Source of the DNA: Tetracentron sinense
Taxonomy: Eukaryota; Streptophyta; Magnoliopsida; Trochodendrales; Trochodendraceae
DNA: 64,000 bases
NCBI GenBank assembly: GCA_015143295.1
Contig: CM026570.1
Location: forward strand, 24,497,250 to 24,561,249
Direction of reading: 5' to 3'
Shown here: positions 10,436 through 21,094 of the stretch, one piece after another
Layout of the letters: each line of letters opens with the position of its first letter
Numbering within the stretch: position 1 is the stretch's first letter
Notes under the pieces: model-generated
Database searches by the model: none
Told to the model about the DNA's origin: nothing
Seen by the model: only the letters and a program-made list of their open reading frames with translations
Made by a program: the position numbers and the translations under genes

Positions 10436-10495
10436 TTTTATAACTCTGTTCACGAAAGACCGATCGATCGGTCTTTAGCACCGAGCGATCGGTGG
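10436..10495 (-). promoter_or_regulatory. candidate internal promoter upstream of the envelope-like ORF
   Basis: In minus sense, ACCGATCGCTCGGT at 10493-10480 and a perfect 22-bp palindrome centred on ACCGATCGATCGGT (10476-10455) are followed by TATAAAA at 10442-10436. The envelope-like ATG lies 200 bp downstream after a pyrimidine-rich leader. The palindrome type is that of this element's own LTR U3, where it also stands just upstream of TATA. This suggests the ORF is transcribed from its own start. No transcript evidence is available from sequence. Confidence 0.5.
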
Positions 10496-10939
10496 TCTGA
10501 AAAATTTTCAAAAATTTTACATTTATAACCATTTCTCCCCCTCAACCTATGGTTTGGTTTAAACTCATTGTTTACCTCAAAATGACCAATTGACCAAAAA
10601 AAATATGCAACAATTGATTTCATTAAAATCATAAATAATAATCACCCAAGAATTGATATATCAAGTATAGTCATAAACACGGATTATGTAAACAATAATT
10701 GATTTTCACCGGTGATTAATTATGGTATTTGCATCAAATTCACAATCAGAGTCAAGAAACAATTAGAAGTAATGTGAGTGTGAAATCAAAATTCATTACT
10801 TGACTCTTTGAATTGGTTTCCTTCCTTAATCTAGATTTTGACATTATGGCTCAAATGGGACTCTAAAATTTTCAAAAACTAGTTTTAAAACCAATAAACA
10901 TCCATATTTATATGATGAGCAATTTTTACCCCAAATTTG

Positions 10940-11200
10940 ACTAATAGATTTATTTCATTTCTTTTTCAGTCAAATTGTACTCATTGTGAAAATTCTTTTT
11001 GGAGTACACATATATGGTATTTAGCACATTGGTGACTTTCACACAAGTGAGAATGTAGCTCTTTCTAATGACAGTGGGGGCTTTCACACTAGCAATCCAT
11101 ATAGATACCTACTGTTTGTCTAGGTAGCCATTACTCACTGTTTGCATTCACTAGTAGCTATCACACAAACTCACAGGTAGTCCTCTCAATGTCAATAATT
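10940..11200 (-). other. conserved non-coding block between pol and envelope-like ORF
   Basis: In minus sense it reads GGCTACCTAG, then CAGTAGGTATCTAT, then GTGTGAAAGCCCCCACTG, with GTGTGAAAGTCACC further on. The same words in the same order and near-same spacing are at 54789-54890 in element B (GGCTACCTAGGTGG, CAGTAGGTATCTAT, GTGAAAGCCCCTACTG, GTGTGAAAGCCATC). No ORF spans it in either element. Conservation between two diverged elements points to a functional DNA or RNA element. Confidence 0.6.
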
Positions 11201-11679
11201 TTTATAACTAGGGGGCTCACCTTATGGAATTTTTTATGACATTGGTTATACTAGATTTGATTAATCTAGGGAACCATATGGTATAATATCAGAACCTTTA
11301 ATTAGGAACTAATACCATCTAAAGAATCAGTCAGAGTGCATGTGCAAAATAGAACATCTTTGTATGCTCAACTCTAACTGAGATTAGTTAGCCTGACCAA
11401 ATTCAATCACAAGATCGAACCAACAATTGAACTATCCTATATTACTCAATCCTATGAAATATTTATCCTTGGATTATATGTTCAAATATGATTTCAAGGA
11501 AATAACATTAAGCAAAATGATAGGACAAAGAAGGTCATACAAACACATTATTTATTGCAATATTTTTCAATTTTTTGAATGTTTTTGGATTTTTATTACT
11601 TAAAGAAAATAACAAAAAAAATAGCTCTATGACATAAATAGAACATGAAGAACACATAGGCTATGAAACAAGTACATCT

Positions 11680-12110
11680 TTACTCAACTCCGCACAAACC
11701 TATGGATTTCCTAAGGAGTTCAAACCTAAGGAAATCTAAGGGTTTTGTTAGAATGTCCACAAATTGATTCTCTGTTTGGACATACTCTATAGACACAATC
11801 TTTTGCTCAACAAGATCACGGATGAAGTGATGTCTTATGTCTATGTGTTTTGTGCGAGAATGTTGAACGGGATTTTTGGAAATATTGATAGCACTAGAAT
11901 TATCACAATACACAGTCATAGTGCTCTGTTTAATCCCGTAATCATTCAACATCTGCTTCATCCACAGAAGTTGAGTGCAACAACTGCCAACTGCTATGTA
12001 CTCAGCTTCTGCAGTGGACAATGAAATTGAATTCTGCTTTTTGCTAAGCCAAGCAACTAAGCAGTTTCCAATATAGAAACACCATTTGCTTGATCTGAAG
12101 ACCAAGGAAG
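11680..12110 (-). pseudogene. element C RNase H, C-terminal remnant after deletion
   Basis: Reads [20 protein letters not shown], then AEYIAVGSCCTQLLWMKQML, VYCDNSSAINISKNPVQHSR and HIDIRHHFIRDLVEQ, the copia RNase H C-terminal half with its Glu (AEAEY) and Asp (CDN). Compared with element B, about 0.4 kb is missing just upstream: the end of RT (from after GLQIKQM) and the first part of RNase H, including the GYSDADWA catalytic Asp. The deletion also shifts the frame, so gag-pol ends at 12044 and this piece is out of frame. ATG on both sides of the junction is possible microhomology. Confidence 0.85.
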
Positions 12111-15100
12111 AAACTTAGCTCACCAACCATGCTCATTTCAAATTCATTTTTCATTTGTTCAGCAAATGAACGAGCATGTAAGTCTAATGTGGAACCAAAC
12201 ACTATGTCATCAACATATATCTGGGCGATGACAATATCACCTTTTACATTCTTTATGAAAAGGGTTCTGTCTACTCCCCCTCTCGAAAATCCATTTTCCA
12301 GGAGATAAGTAGTCAGCCTCTCATACCAAGCTCTTGGAGCTTGCTTTAAACCATAGAAGGCCCTTTTTAGCCGATAGGCTTGATCAAGGTGATGTGGATC
12401 TTCAAACCCTTTTGGTTGTTCCACATAGACTTCCTCATGTAGAATGTCATTCAGAAAGGCACTCTTAACATCCATTTGAAAAAGTTTGAATTTCATATGG
12501 CAAGCCACAGCTAGAAGAATTCTTATTGATTCTAGCCTGGCTACAGGAGCAAACGTTTCATCGAAGTCAATACCTTCAATTTGGGTGTATCCTTGTGCAA
12601 CTAACCTAGCCTTATTTCTTATGATAGTACCTTTTTCATCAGATTTGTTCTTGAAAATCCATTTGGTACCTATCACATTTGTATTGTTAGGCCTAGGTAC
12701 TAAATACCAAACATCATTCCTAGTAAACTGAAGTAACTCTTCTTGCATTGCATTTATCCAATTATCATCTGCAAGAGCTTCAGCTACATTCTTGGGTTCA
12801 AAAGATGAAGTATAGCAAATGTAGCTAACTTCATTTTCAATTTGTTTCCTCGTTCTCACTCCACTTTCAACATCACCAATTATATCAGTGGGGGTGTGAG
12901 GACTCATGACCCTAGAATGTGTAGGTTTTGAAGGAGATGATTGCTTATTTATAGGTGGAGTTGAAACAGTTTCAACATTTTCATTTTCAGCACTTTCATC
13001 ATCCTCAAGTTGCACAGTTTCAACACCGGAGTCATCCACAACTAAATTTATGGACTCCATTATTGTAGAAGTTCTCAAGTTATACACTCGATAAGCTCTA
13101 CTGTTGGTGGAATATCCAAGAAATATCCCTTCATCACTCCGGGATTCAAATTTGCCCAGTTGCTCTCTATCCTTAAGGATATAGCATTTACTTCCGAATT
13201 CTCGAAAGTACTTGACACTAGGTCTCTTGTTATTCCACAACTCATATGGGGTTTTCCTTGTTCCAGGTCTTACAAAAACTCTATTAACTATATAGCAAGC
13301 AGTGTTAACTGCCTCAGCCCAGAAATGAGAAGCTAGATTGTTGCTATGAAGCATAACTCTAGCCATCTCTTGGAGAACCCTGTTCTTCCTCTCTACTACA
13401 CCATTCTGCTGAGGTGTAATAGGTGCAGAGAATTCATGTTTGATACCCGACTCATCACAAAATTCGTTGTACTTAGAGTTTTCAAACTCCTTTCCATGAT
13501 CACTTCGAATTCGAGTGATTGGGCATCTTTTCTCATTTTGAATTTTCAAGCAAATACTTTTGAAATTGTCAAAAGCATCAGATTTCTCCCTTATAAATGC
13601 CACCCATGACATTCTTGAGAAATCATCAACCATGACTAGGATGTATCGCTTTCCACCTAGACTTTCAGTTCTTGTAGGACCCATAAGATCCATATGAATT
13701 AATTCCAGTGGATATGAAGTAGCAATACTTGAAGTCTTCTTATGTGGGGTTCTAATTTGTTTACCAATTTGGCATGGCCCACACATAGGAGTAGAAGGCT
13801 TTCCTAGTTTGGGAACACCTCTCACAAGCTCTTGCTTAGAGATTTTACATAGGTCTTTGAATTTCATGTGACCTAGTCTTCGGTGCCACAAATCAACCTC
13901 CTCAATTTTAGTCTTATAACAGACATTTGAAGGATTAGGACTGGGAGTTAAGCCGTAGCAATTGTCAGTGGTTCTCAATCCTTCTAGAACACACTTACCT
14001 TTACCATTAATGACTAAGCATTTATTTTGGGTAAAGTGCACAGCATGGTTATCATCACATAGTTGACTTATGCTAATTAAATTAGCTTTCAGTCCTTCAA
14101 CAAACAAGGCATCTTTCAATTTTGGTATGCCTGGTGAATCGATGATACCCTTCCCCTTTACTAAAGACTTGCTTCCATCACCAAAAGTAACAGTCCCATC
14201 TGGACAGTCCTCAAATTGAGTAAATAAGGACTTGTTACCTGTCATATGCCGAGAACACCCACTGTCGAAGTACCACATTTCTGTGTTTTGGGCTTTCAAG
14301 GCAGTATGAATGACAAAGCACTTAAGGTCATCCTTTCTTACATACACAGTCTTTAAACTTTGTTTAGATCTTTGATCATTAATCTGTGTAGTAGAGACAT
14401 TTTTCCTTTTTGTCCTCCTTGACCTTTTTCTGTTTTGTTCAGTTCTAGCTTTTTGATAAGTCAAATTGTTTCCTCTTGAATAATCATTTGGAATAAATTG
14501 ACCAGTTCTTGTCCTAGAGATTTGAGCAATTCTATTAACATCATCGCTCAACATTCTAGACTTTTCAGCTAGAACCTGAATCTGCCTTTGAAGAGTCCCT
14601 TGATTTTGATTTTGGTTCCATGAACCATTTCGGGGAGCTCTCCTAAAAGCATTACAATTAGGTCGAATGTGACCTCTCACACCACAAAAGTGACATGTGG
14701 GTATGAATCTTGGAAGAGGAGGAGGATTTCTTCTAATAGGAATTTGATTCCTCAAAGCATTCACTCTAGGAGTTGTATTTCTAGGCTTTACAAAATTTGT
14801 ATAAGCCTTAGTACTTGATGTAGAAGGTAGATTCACTTTAGGATCAGAATGTATTGGCTCAAACACTGCACTAGCCATTGTACCAACAGCTAAAGGACCA
14901 GCTGGTGTGTCAGCATGTCCTATCCCAGATCTACTTGAATTTGACCCATACTTTCTAACTAATTCATCTAGGCAGCTAGTGTTACCAAACATTCTTACTT
15001 CTTTTTCAAGAGTATAGACCTTCTGAATCAAGTCAGTCTTGTCTTTAAGGGTAATTTGATGTTCTTTTTCAAGAAATTTCACCTTATCAACAAGAGAGTC

Positions 15101-15634
15101 TTTAAAAGTTTCCAGCTCCATTTGCAGAGTTCTTAACTCTTCAATTTCTTTCATGGAAGTGTCTCTTTCAACTTCTAATTTTCTAATCACATTAGTCAAT
15201 GAGACATTCTCTTCCAAAAGGCATTGAACTTTCATAACAAATGCTTCTTTTTCATTTTCCAACTGACTAACTAGAGCACTCTTCTCTTCTGTTACTAGTT
15301 TACAAATATCTCTTTCATTTTGAATGATTTTGAGTTTTTTGCTCAAGGAGATTTTTGTTTTAGTCAGCTTCAAACTTTCAGCATACAACTTATCATAAGT
15401 TGTTTTCAAATCTTCATCACTTTCAGAGTCAGTTTGACTCTTCTGTAAGTCATCACTAGACTCAGTATGAACACTCTCATCACTTCTATCTTTTTCATCA
15501 ACCGCAGAGGTAGTCTCAAGAATCCCAGAAAGGGAAACAGTGAAAGCCGTATGATTTCCAGTATCTTCACTTGAAGAGGAACTGTCCGATTCTTCATTCT
15601 CGGAATCACTGTCATCCCAACAGGCATTCATCAC
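12044..15634 (-). CDS. element C gag C-terminus - protease - integrase - reverse transcriptase
   Basis: Open for 1196 codons in the same frame as the gag N-terminus, from which only one TGA separates it. It starts just after the first zinc knuckle; then an acidic Ser-rich stretch and a long coiled coil (about residues 70-215), a second knuckle [14 protein letters not shown], and a basic stretch. Protease [10 protein letters not shown] is at 457. The integrase HHCC region ([19 protein letters not shown]) lies at about 580-640, with core [23 protein letters not shown] and [13 protein letters not shown] follows at about 930-1180 with [32 protein letters not shown] and YVDD at 1140-1143. The last about 13 residues are out of frame because of the RNase H deletion. 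The long coiled-coil gag with two knuckles fits Sireviruses. The ATG/GTG at the start is not a real initiation site. Confidence 0.9.
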   Translation of the reverse strand: MMNACWDDSDSENEESDSSSSSEDTGNHTAFTVSLSGILETTSAVDEKDRSDESVHTESSDDLQKSQTDSESDEDLKTTYDKLYAESLKLTKTKISLSKKLKIIQNERDICKLVTEEKSALVSQLENEKEAFVMKVQCLLEENVSLTNVIRKLEVERDTSMKEIEELRTLQMELETFKDSLVDKVKFLEKEHQITLKDKTDLIQKVYTLEKEVRMFGNTSCLDELVRKYGSNSSRSGIGHADTPAGPLAVGTMASAVFEPIHSDPKVNLPSTSSTKAYTNFVKPRNTTPRVNALRNQIPIRRNPPPLPRFIPTCHFCGVRGHIRPNCNAFRRAPRNGSWNQNQNQGTLQRQIQVLAEKSRMLSDDVNRIAQISRTRTGQFIPNDYSRGNNLTYQKARTEQNRKRSRRTKRKNVSTTQINDQRSKQSLKTVYVRKDDLKCFVIHTALKAQNTEMWYFDSGCSRHMTGNKSLFTQFEDCPDGTVTFGDGSKSLVKGKGIIDSPGIPKLKDALFVEGLKANLISISQLCDDNHAVHFTQNKCLVINGKGKCVLEGLRTTDNCYGLTPSPNPSNVCYKTKIEEVDLWHRRLGHMKFKDLCKISKQELVRGVPKLGKPSTPMCGPCQIGKQIRTPHKKTSSIATSYPLELIHMDLMGPTRTESLGGKRYILVMVDDFSRMSWVAFIREKSDAFDNFKSICLKIQNEKRCPITRIRSDHGKEFENSKYNEFCDESGIKHEFSAPITPQQNGVVERKNRVLQEMARVMLHSNNLASHFWAEAVNTACYIVNRVFVRPGTRKTPYELWNNKRPSVKYFREFGSKCYILKDREQLGKFESRSDEGIFLGYSTNSRAYRVYNLRTSTIMESINLVVDDSGVETVQLEDDESAENENVETVSTPPINKQSSPSKPTHSRVMSPHTPTDIIGDVESGVRTRKQIENEVSYICYTSSFEPKNVAEALADDNWINAMQEELLQFTRNDVWYLVPRPNNTNVIGTKWIFKNKSDEKGTIIRNKARLVAQGYTQIEGIDFDETFAPVARLESIRILLAVACHMKFKLFQMDVKSAFLNDILHEEVYVEQPKGFEDPHHLDQAYRLKRAFYGLKQAPRAWYERLTTYLLENGFSRGGVDRTLFIKNVKGDIVIAQIYVDDIVFGSTLDLHARSFAEQMKNEFEMSMVGELSFFLGLQIKQMVFLYWKLLSCLA

Positions 15635-15636
15635 CT

Positions 15637-15832
15637 TGCCCTTACTCTTCTTCTTGTTAGGACAGTTAGGTGAAATATGACCGAAGCCATGGCATTCATA
15701 ACATTGAACACCTTGGGATTTCTTGTTGCCATTCTTGGAATTTTTCTTGTTTTCCCAGGGCTTAGACTTTGACTTCTCAAAATATTTTCCTCCCTGTTTA
15801 GGATTGAACCTCTTTTTCGTTCTAAAAAATTT
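15637..15832 (-). pseudogene. element C gag segment between the stop and the open gag-pol frame, first zinc knuckle
   Basis: In the same frame as both neighbours. After the TGA at 15833-15835 it reads [20 protein letters not shown], then [20 protein letters not shown]. The C-x2-C-x4-H-x4-C knuckle binds RNA during packaging. Element B has Gln in place of the stop, followed by KYLKTNRRFKPKSGGK. Only one codon therefore separates an otherwise open gag-pol frame. Confidence 0.8.
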
Positions 15833-16588
15833 TCAAAATTTTTTAACGAAGAGAGCCATTTCTTCCTCATTCATGTCTCCATCACTGTCATCCTCATCCA
15901 AAGTTTCCTTGATGGATTTCAAGGCTAAAGATTTGTTCTTCTTGGATGGACGGAGATTGAGTTCATAGGTTTGGAGTGAACCAACCAATTCCTCAATCTT
16001 CAGAGAGTCAACATTTTTACTCTCTTCGATTGCAGTGACTTTGGGTTGAAATCTCTCTGGGAGAGATCTAAGGACTTTTCTAACTATTTTGGACTCAGAT
16101 ATTTTCTCACCTAAATTGAAACTAGCGTTGACAATGTCACTAAGTTTTGCATAGAATTCATCAAAAGTGTCATTGTCATCCATGTTTAAATGTTCAAATT
16201 TGGTGGTTAACATTTGGAGTTTTGAGATTTTAACAGTGGTAGTACCCTCATGGGTAATTTCAAGAATGTCCCAAGCCTCCTTTGCTGTTTCACATGAAGA
16301 AATTCGTCTGAATTCCTCAGCAGTGACTGCAGTAAAGATAGCATTGAGACCTTTAGTGTTCCATCCACTTGACTCAAGCTCTTCTCTGGTCCATTCATCA
16401 TAATATTTGACGACAGTCAAATCACCTACAGTTTTTATGGGCGTAGTCCACCCATTCTGTATAGACATCCAGATTCTCTCGTCAATTGATTTGAGAAAGG
16501 CTCTCATTCTAGCTTTCCAATAAGCATAATTATTCCCATCAAAAAGTGGGGGACGAGAGACGGATCCACCTTCTCTTAGAGTACTCAT
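15833..16588 (-). CDS. element C gag, N-terminal part
   Basis: Encodes about 251 residues from the ATG at 16588, giving MSTLREGGSVSRPPLFDGNN, a typical copia gag start. GTG at 16594 would extend it by two codons, but the ATG is conserved in element B (44756). It contains YAYWKARMRAFLKSIDERIW, SCETAKEAWDILEITHEGT, ILRRVLRSLPERFQPKVTAI-like sequence (KIVRKVLRSLPERFQ) and LVGSLQTYELNLRPSKKNKS, the UBN2-type copia gag domain that builds the particle. It ends ALFVKKF at a TGA that element B does not have. It lies 54 bp after the primer-binding site in transcription order. Confidence 0.88.
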   Translation of the reverse strand: MSTLREGGSVSRPPLFDGNNYAYWKARMRAFLKSIDERIWMSIQNGWTTPIKTVGDLTVVKYYDEWTREELESSGWNTKGLNAIFTAVTAEEFRRISSCETAKEAWDILEITHEGTTTVKISKLQMLTTKFEHLNMDDNDTFDEFYAKLSDIVNASFNLGEKISESKIVRKVLRSLPERFQPKVTAIEESKNVDSLKIEELVGSLQTYELNLRPSKKNKSLALKSIKETLDEDDSDGDMNEEEMALFVKKF

Positions 16589-16641
16589 GATCACGGATAA
16601 TACAGGATCACACTTAAGGGATTAGCCTTTTCAGTGAACTT

Positions 16642-16653
16642 GCTCTGATACCA
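16642..16653 (-). other. element C primer-binding site (initiator Met-tRNA)
   Basis: In minus sense TGGTATCAGAGC starts two bases after the 5' LTR. It is complementary to the 3' end of plant initiator Met-tRNA, which primes minus-strand synthesis. Confidence 0.9.
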
Positions 16654-16655
16654 AT

Positions 16656-17872
16656 TGAAATTTATCCAGATCAATGATCTCTAAGACCTAGAGGGGGGGT
16701 GAATAGGTCTATCTAATAATTTCTAACCAATTTTAATTTTTCAATTAATATGTTTAGAAATCAATGAACAATCCAATCAGACAATCCACACAAATCAAAC
16801 ACAGAAGATTTTTACGTGGAAAACCCTAACGGGAAAAAACCACGGGACCTTGTCCAGCAATAAACTTCACTATGAAAAGATATCAAGTACAAGACAAGAC
16901 CTTACCAAAACAGAAACGACGTTCCTAGGTATAGACTCTTACTCTTGATTTCCACGAACCAGCAGGTTCGATCTTCGCCGTAGCAGCTTCGGTTCCACAC
17001 CGACCAAATCTTCTCAAGCTACTTCAAAACCACGATCACACACGATCGATCTCCTTCCACGAAGGCTCCGGATCAAACACCGGACACACACACAAGGTGT
17101 AGGGTTGTGAATCAATTTAGGAAGTTTCAAACCCTAGAGGGATCTCATACAGATCTGAGATCACACAATGCAAGATCAAAGGTTTAGATCTATACTTGCA
17201 TTCTCTAGGATCAAAGAAAGAGGAGGGATCAACAAAGATCTAATAGAAGCAATAGGAAAAACCCTAAAAGAGTTTCTCAGACCTCTACTCTTTCAAAAAC
17301 AAACGAAGATACGAATTAGGTCTCCAAAAAGTTGTTTATATAGGGTTTAAAAAAAGAATCCAGAAAAAGAAAAATTCTTTTTACGGGGACCGATCGATCG
17401 GTGCTCACTACCGATCGCTCGGTCCAAATGACCGATCGCTCGGTTATAAATCATCTCTCTGGAAAAATACCCCATACAAACTTTTTGTCCAGTCGATAGC
17501 CACCGATCGCTCGGTAGGCCACCGATCGATCGGTCTCAACACCGAGCGATCGGTTGAGACAGAATTGTTTTCAAACCAAGATTCATTTCATTGTTATTTG
17601 ATTCAAATGAGATCAAACAACTTTGTTAGGTTTAAAACTATCCTCCTAGGTATGTAGAGTTATCTAAGCCAAAACCAACCTAGGTAGGGGTCTCTAAGTC
17701 CATTACCTGTCTAGATCCAGAGTAGGAGCTTTTTCTTCTCTTTCTTCAATCTTCTTTAAGCTTTAGCTCTTCTCTTCTGACAAGTTGAACATGACTCGAC
17801 GACTCGACGACTCGACTCACATTTCCTATCTAATGATCACGGAATTTGCCAACACCTATTTAGGGATTTACA
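16656..17872 (-). repeat. element C 5' LTR
   Basis: Runs 1217 bp with TG...CA ends, in minus sense from 17872 to 16656. A palindrome cluster at 17388-17554 stands upstream of a TATATAAA box at 17342-17335. The leader downstream carries the ACGTAAAAATC and GGTCCCGTGG segments shared with element B's LTR. It is nearly identical to the 3' LTR. Confidence 0.95.
17335..17554 (-). promoter_or_regulatory. element C 5' LTR core promoter with palindrome cluster
   Basis: In minus sense, ACCGATCGCTCGGT, ACCGATCGATCGGT and ACCGAGCGATCGGT units spread over 17554-17388, then TATATAAA at 17342-17335. This is the promoter that would drive the genomic RNA. Strength and regulation are not known. Confidence 0.6.
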
Positions 17873-18667
17873 CAATGGACTACTTCTCAAAATGGGCCGA
17901 AGCCGTTGCTCTCAAAGAGGTCAAACACCACTCAGTGGCAGACTTCATATGAACCAACATCATATACCAGTTCGGGATTCCAGAAAGTATCATCACAAAT
18001 AATGGGCAACCTTTTTGAAGTGCCCCTATACACAAGTTGTATGCCAAATTTGGTATCCAAGAGGACCACTCTACCCGTTACTACCCAACCACGAATGGTC
18101 TCGCCGTAGCCTTCAACAAGACTTTGTGCAAAATCCTCGAGAAAGTTGTGGACAAAAGCAAATGGAACTGGCACAAACGCCTACCCGAAGCCCTCTGGGC
18201 ATACAGAACTACTCATTGGACTCCGACATAGGCCACGCCGTATTCCCTGGTTTTCAGCAGTGAAGCAGTTCTCCCCCTTAAAATTCAAATCCCCCTCCCT
18301 ATAGGTGGCAATTCAGCAGTTTATCATAGAAGAAGACTCAGCTAAGGTTCGTCTTGCAGAGCTTAAAACTCTTGATGAATGTCATCTCCAAGCCCAACAA
18401 AGTTTAGAGATATATAGACAGAGGCTAACTAGTGCTTTCAACAAAAGAGTAAAACTAAGGTCTTTCAAAGCAGGAGATTTGGTCTTAATGGTCAGGACTC
18501 CAATCATCGTCACTCGGCAAACCAAGAGGAAGCTTGAACCAAAGTGGGAAGGGCCTTACGTCATCGAGAAGGTATACTCTAGCGGAGCATACCTGCTAAC
18601 TTCAATAGATGGAGAGCGAATTATCCCTCCAACTAATGCAAGATTCCTCAAGCGATACTACTCCTAG
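17873..18667 (+). pseudogene. gypsy A integrase, core and C-terminal part (split)
   Basis: Continues the integrase exactly at the CAATG target copy: MDYFSKWAEAVALKEVKHHS, then NNGQPF (the usual Asp of SDNG is changed to Asn), the Glu-bearing LAVAFNKTLCKILEK, and KWNWHKRLPEALWAYRTTHW. The C-terminal domain is open at 18305-18667 (SFKAGDLVLMVRTPI, KWEGPYVIEKVYSSGAYLL) and ends at TAG 18665. Two frameshifts and a stop break the core. There is no chromodomain, as expected for a non-chromovirus. Confidence 0.85.
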
Positions 18668-19241
18668 GAATCGAAACGTTCGCTAAATCAAAACTTTAAA
18701 AGATGGTCTAGGCAAAATTTAGAGCACAAAATGACTCGCTAAGTTGAAAACCCCGAGGGGTGGCTTTGGCAAAAATTAGAGTCAAAATCATGCTCGCTAA
18801 GTCGAAAACCCTAAAGGGCGATTTAGGCAAAAATTAGAGCGACAATGACTCACAAAGTTGAAACCCTAAGGGGCGGATTAGACAAAAAACTGAGTCAAAA
18901 TAAAATGCCCGCTAGACCAAAACTTCAAGAAGAAGGTTTAGGCAAAAAAATTAGGGCAACAAATAGCTTGCTAAACTAACACTCCAAGAGTCAGCCTAGG
19001 CAAAAATTAGAACAATTTGACAGGCTCCTAAATATGAGCTAAAAAGGTTTACGGCGCTTCAAAAGTCTCTAGAATACAAGACCAAAATCCAAACCCTCCT
19101 AGGCATGAACGAAAACTGCCTATTTGCCATCAAATAGCGAATCAAAGCTTCAAAAGCCCCCAAATACAAGGCCGAAGTCAAAACCTTCCTAGGTACGAAT
19201 GGAAACTACCTATTCGCTCTCAAAATGCAAATGCCTATTCT

Positions 19242-19285
19242 GAACTACGTTTGACTTGATCCCACTATTATGGGTACGTAGGCAG
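19242..19285 (+). other. two-stem hairpin motif, copy 1
   Basis: CTACGT (19245-19250) pairs with ACGTAG (19276-19281); inside, CCCA (19261-19264) pairs with TGGG (19271-19274). It belongs to a family of six copies in this window. Confidence 0.55.
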
Positions 19286-19991
19286 TCTGAGAAAATTAAC
19301 TTGGGTTCACTCAATTCTTTTAAAAGAATACCATCCCCCTGGGATACAAAATCATCATTATTGCCCCCCCAATATGGGTGAAACGAAGAAAAATATTATC
19401 TGATACACGAAGAAGAAACCACAATTCTAAGGAAGGACTTCTCATCATCGGAAGCATATCTGCTGATTACAACAGACGGACAACAGAGTATCTCCCCCGA
19501 CCAATGTAAGATTCTCAAAGCCTGCTGGACCAAAATCTCAAAGGATGGTCTAGGCAAAAATTAAGGCACCAAAATACCCGCTAAGTTGAAAATCCGAAAG
19601 GACGGCTTAAGCAAAAGTTAGGATAAAATGGCTCGCTAAGTTGAAAATCCGAAATAACGGCTTAGACAAAAAATGAGTTAAAACAAAATGCCTGCTAGAC
19701 CAAAGCTTTAAGAAGAAGGTCTTGGCAAAAATTAGGGCAACAAAAAGCTCGCTAAACTAACACTCCAAGAGTCAGTTTAGGCAAAAATTAGAGCAATTTG
19801 ATAGGCTCGTATATATGAGCTAAAAAGATTCGTCATTTCTCAAAGGTTTGCCCCTAAATTACATGTCTAAACCTTCCTAGGTATGAATGAAAACAACCTA
19901 CTTGTTCTCAAATTACAAGTCCAAACCTTCCTAGATACGAACGGAAACTATTTACTCGTAAATTACGAGTCTAAAATCGCCCCTAGTTTTG

Positions 19992-20034
19992 AACTACGTT
20001 TGACTTGATCCTATCATGGGTATGTGGGCAACCT
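19992..20034 (+). other. two-stem hairpin motif, copy 2
   Basis: CTACGT (19995-20000) can pair with ATGTGG (20023-20028) using two G-U pairs; inner CCTA pairs with TGGG. The changes relative to copy 1 keep RNA pairing. Confidence 0.5.
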
Positions 20035-21019
20035 GAGAAAATTAATTTGAGTTCAGTCAGTTCTTCTAAAAAGAACACCATGCCCCCATTAAAAAGGGGG
20101 GAGAGGAAATTTATGTCATGAAAATAAAAATGGCATAGACTGAATGATAAAATGAAGATTTTTCATTCATTCGCATGATTTACATCCGGAGGATTTACAT
20201 TTACGAGATTTGCATCCGGATGATTTACATTTGCGGGGTTTACATCCAAATGATTTACATCAAGAAAATCTTCATTAACAGGATGTATATCTAGAGGGTT
20301 TTCTTCAATAAGAGGGGTGGTATCTGAAAAAGATAATTTTTCCATTATAGTGCGTTGTTGTTTGTGAAGACGTGCAGCTTCTTGAAAAGCTTCTACCAAA
20401 CCCTCTTTCAATTTGATGATCTTCCCCAGAGTCCTCTGACCTTGAAGCTTCACAGATCGTCCCTCGGATAAGTTAGAGCTGACGGTCGCAAGCTCTGTTT
20501 CCATCGATTCACGAGTACTTTTTCTTTTAGAAGCCCTAACTAAGGGTTCTTGTAGTTGTTGATGAAGACTTTCTACTTCGGCGTCTGCAGCTCGCTGATG
20601 CTCTGCAATTCGATAGACTCTGTTGCGCAGATCATTGGCAGCTTTGGTCAATTCTTCTATTTTAAAAGAAGTGTCACTGACACACTCTCTTGCCTCTACT
20701 TCAAGACCGCTAATCGGGCCTATGTTATTCAATTAGTACACTTTCCTGGCTGAACTGATCCAAGCTTCGGCTTCTTGCTGCATGATAGGATCTCTGATGC
20801 CTAGACGATTAAGAATGTTGAAGGCTGAGACATAGTCGTCCTGCATCTGCTCAAAATCCTTGAAGGTTTTGTTGAGTAGCGAAATCTTCAAGCCTTCAAG
20901 TACATGCTTAGCGCTTTCTGCATAAGCATCGGCCAATAGCATGGATGGAGGGGGAACTGGAGCATTATTGGGTACTCCGAAAGTAAACTTTGGAGCATCA
21001 ATGATTCCTCTGATGGTAC

Positions 21020-21094
21020 CTACAAAAGAAAAAGTTGGGAGTTAGCAGATATGAAAATCACTTGATTAAAAAAAAAGCAATCAAAGTTACATAC
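21020..21094 (-). other. 75-bp GT-AG intron in the antisense PMD gene
   Basis: The donor is CTTCCTG|GTATGTAAC and the acceptor CTTTTTCTTTTGTAG|GTACC. Splicing joins GGA CTT CCT G with GT ACC ATC in phase 1 and opens one frame from about 21180 through ISGLPGTIRGIIDAPKFTFG to the downstream exon. The unspliced reading would hit stops in the T-rich stretch. Confidence 0.75.

Larger units (their letters stand above)
7079..17872 (-). mobile_element. Ty1/copia Sirevirus-type element C, young, nearly complete
   Basis: A 10.8-kb element on the minus strand with two near-identical LTRs (7079-8289 and 16656-17872), primer site, gag-pol, a non-coding block, an envelope-like ORF and polypurine tracts. 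It is flanked by the target duplication CAATG (7074-7078 and 17873-17877) and sits in the integrase gene of gypsy A. The LTRs differ at about nine bases plus two short indels, so it is the youngest insertion here. It is defective: one stop in gag, a deletion of about 0.4 kb across the RT/RNase H junction, and three stops in the envelope-like ORF. Confidence 0.93.
18668..20150. repeat. gypsy A repeat-rich 3' region
   Basis: No gene is visible. Diverged units of about 70-80 bp of the type CGCTAAGTTGAAAA-CC-AGG-GGCTTAGGCAAAAATTAGAG recur at 18680-19010 and again at 19540-19820, so a larger unit of about 0.8 kb is itself duplicated. Each large unit ends with a GAACTACGTTTGACTTGAT hairpin (19242 and 19992) and a TTCTTTTAAAAGAA-like segment. 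Confidence 0.65.

Noticed and set aside
17932-18174. Minus-strand open frame over gypsy A integrase
   Set aside because: Shadow of the integrase core on the plus strand.
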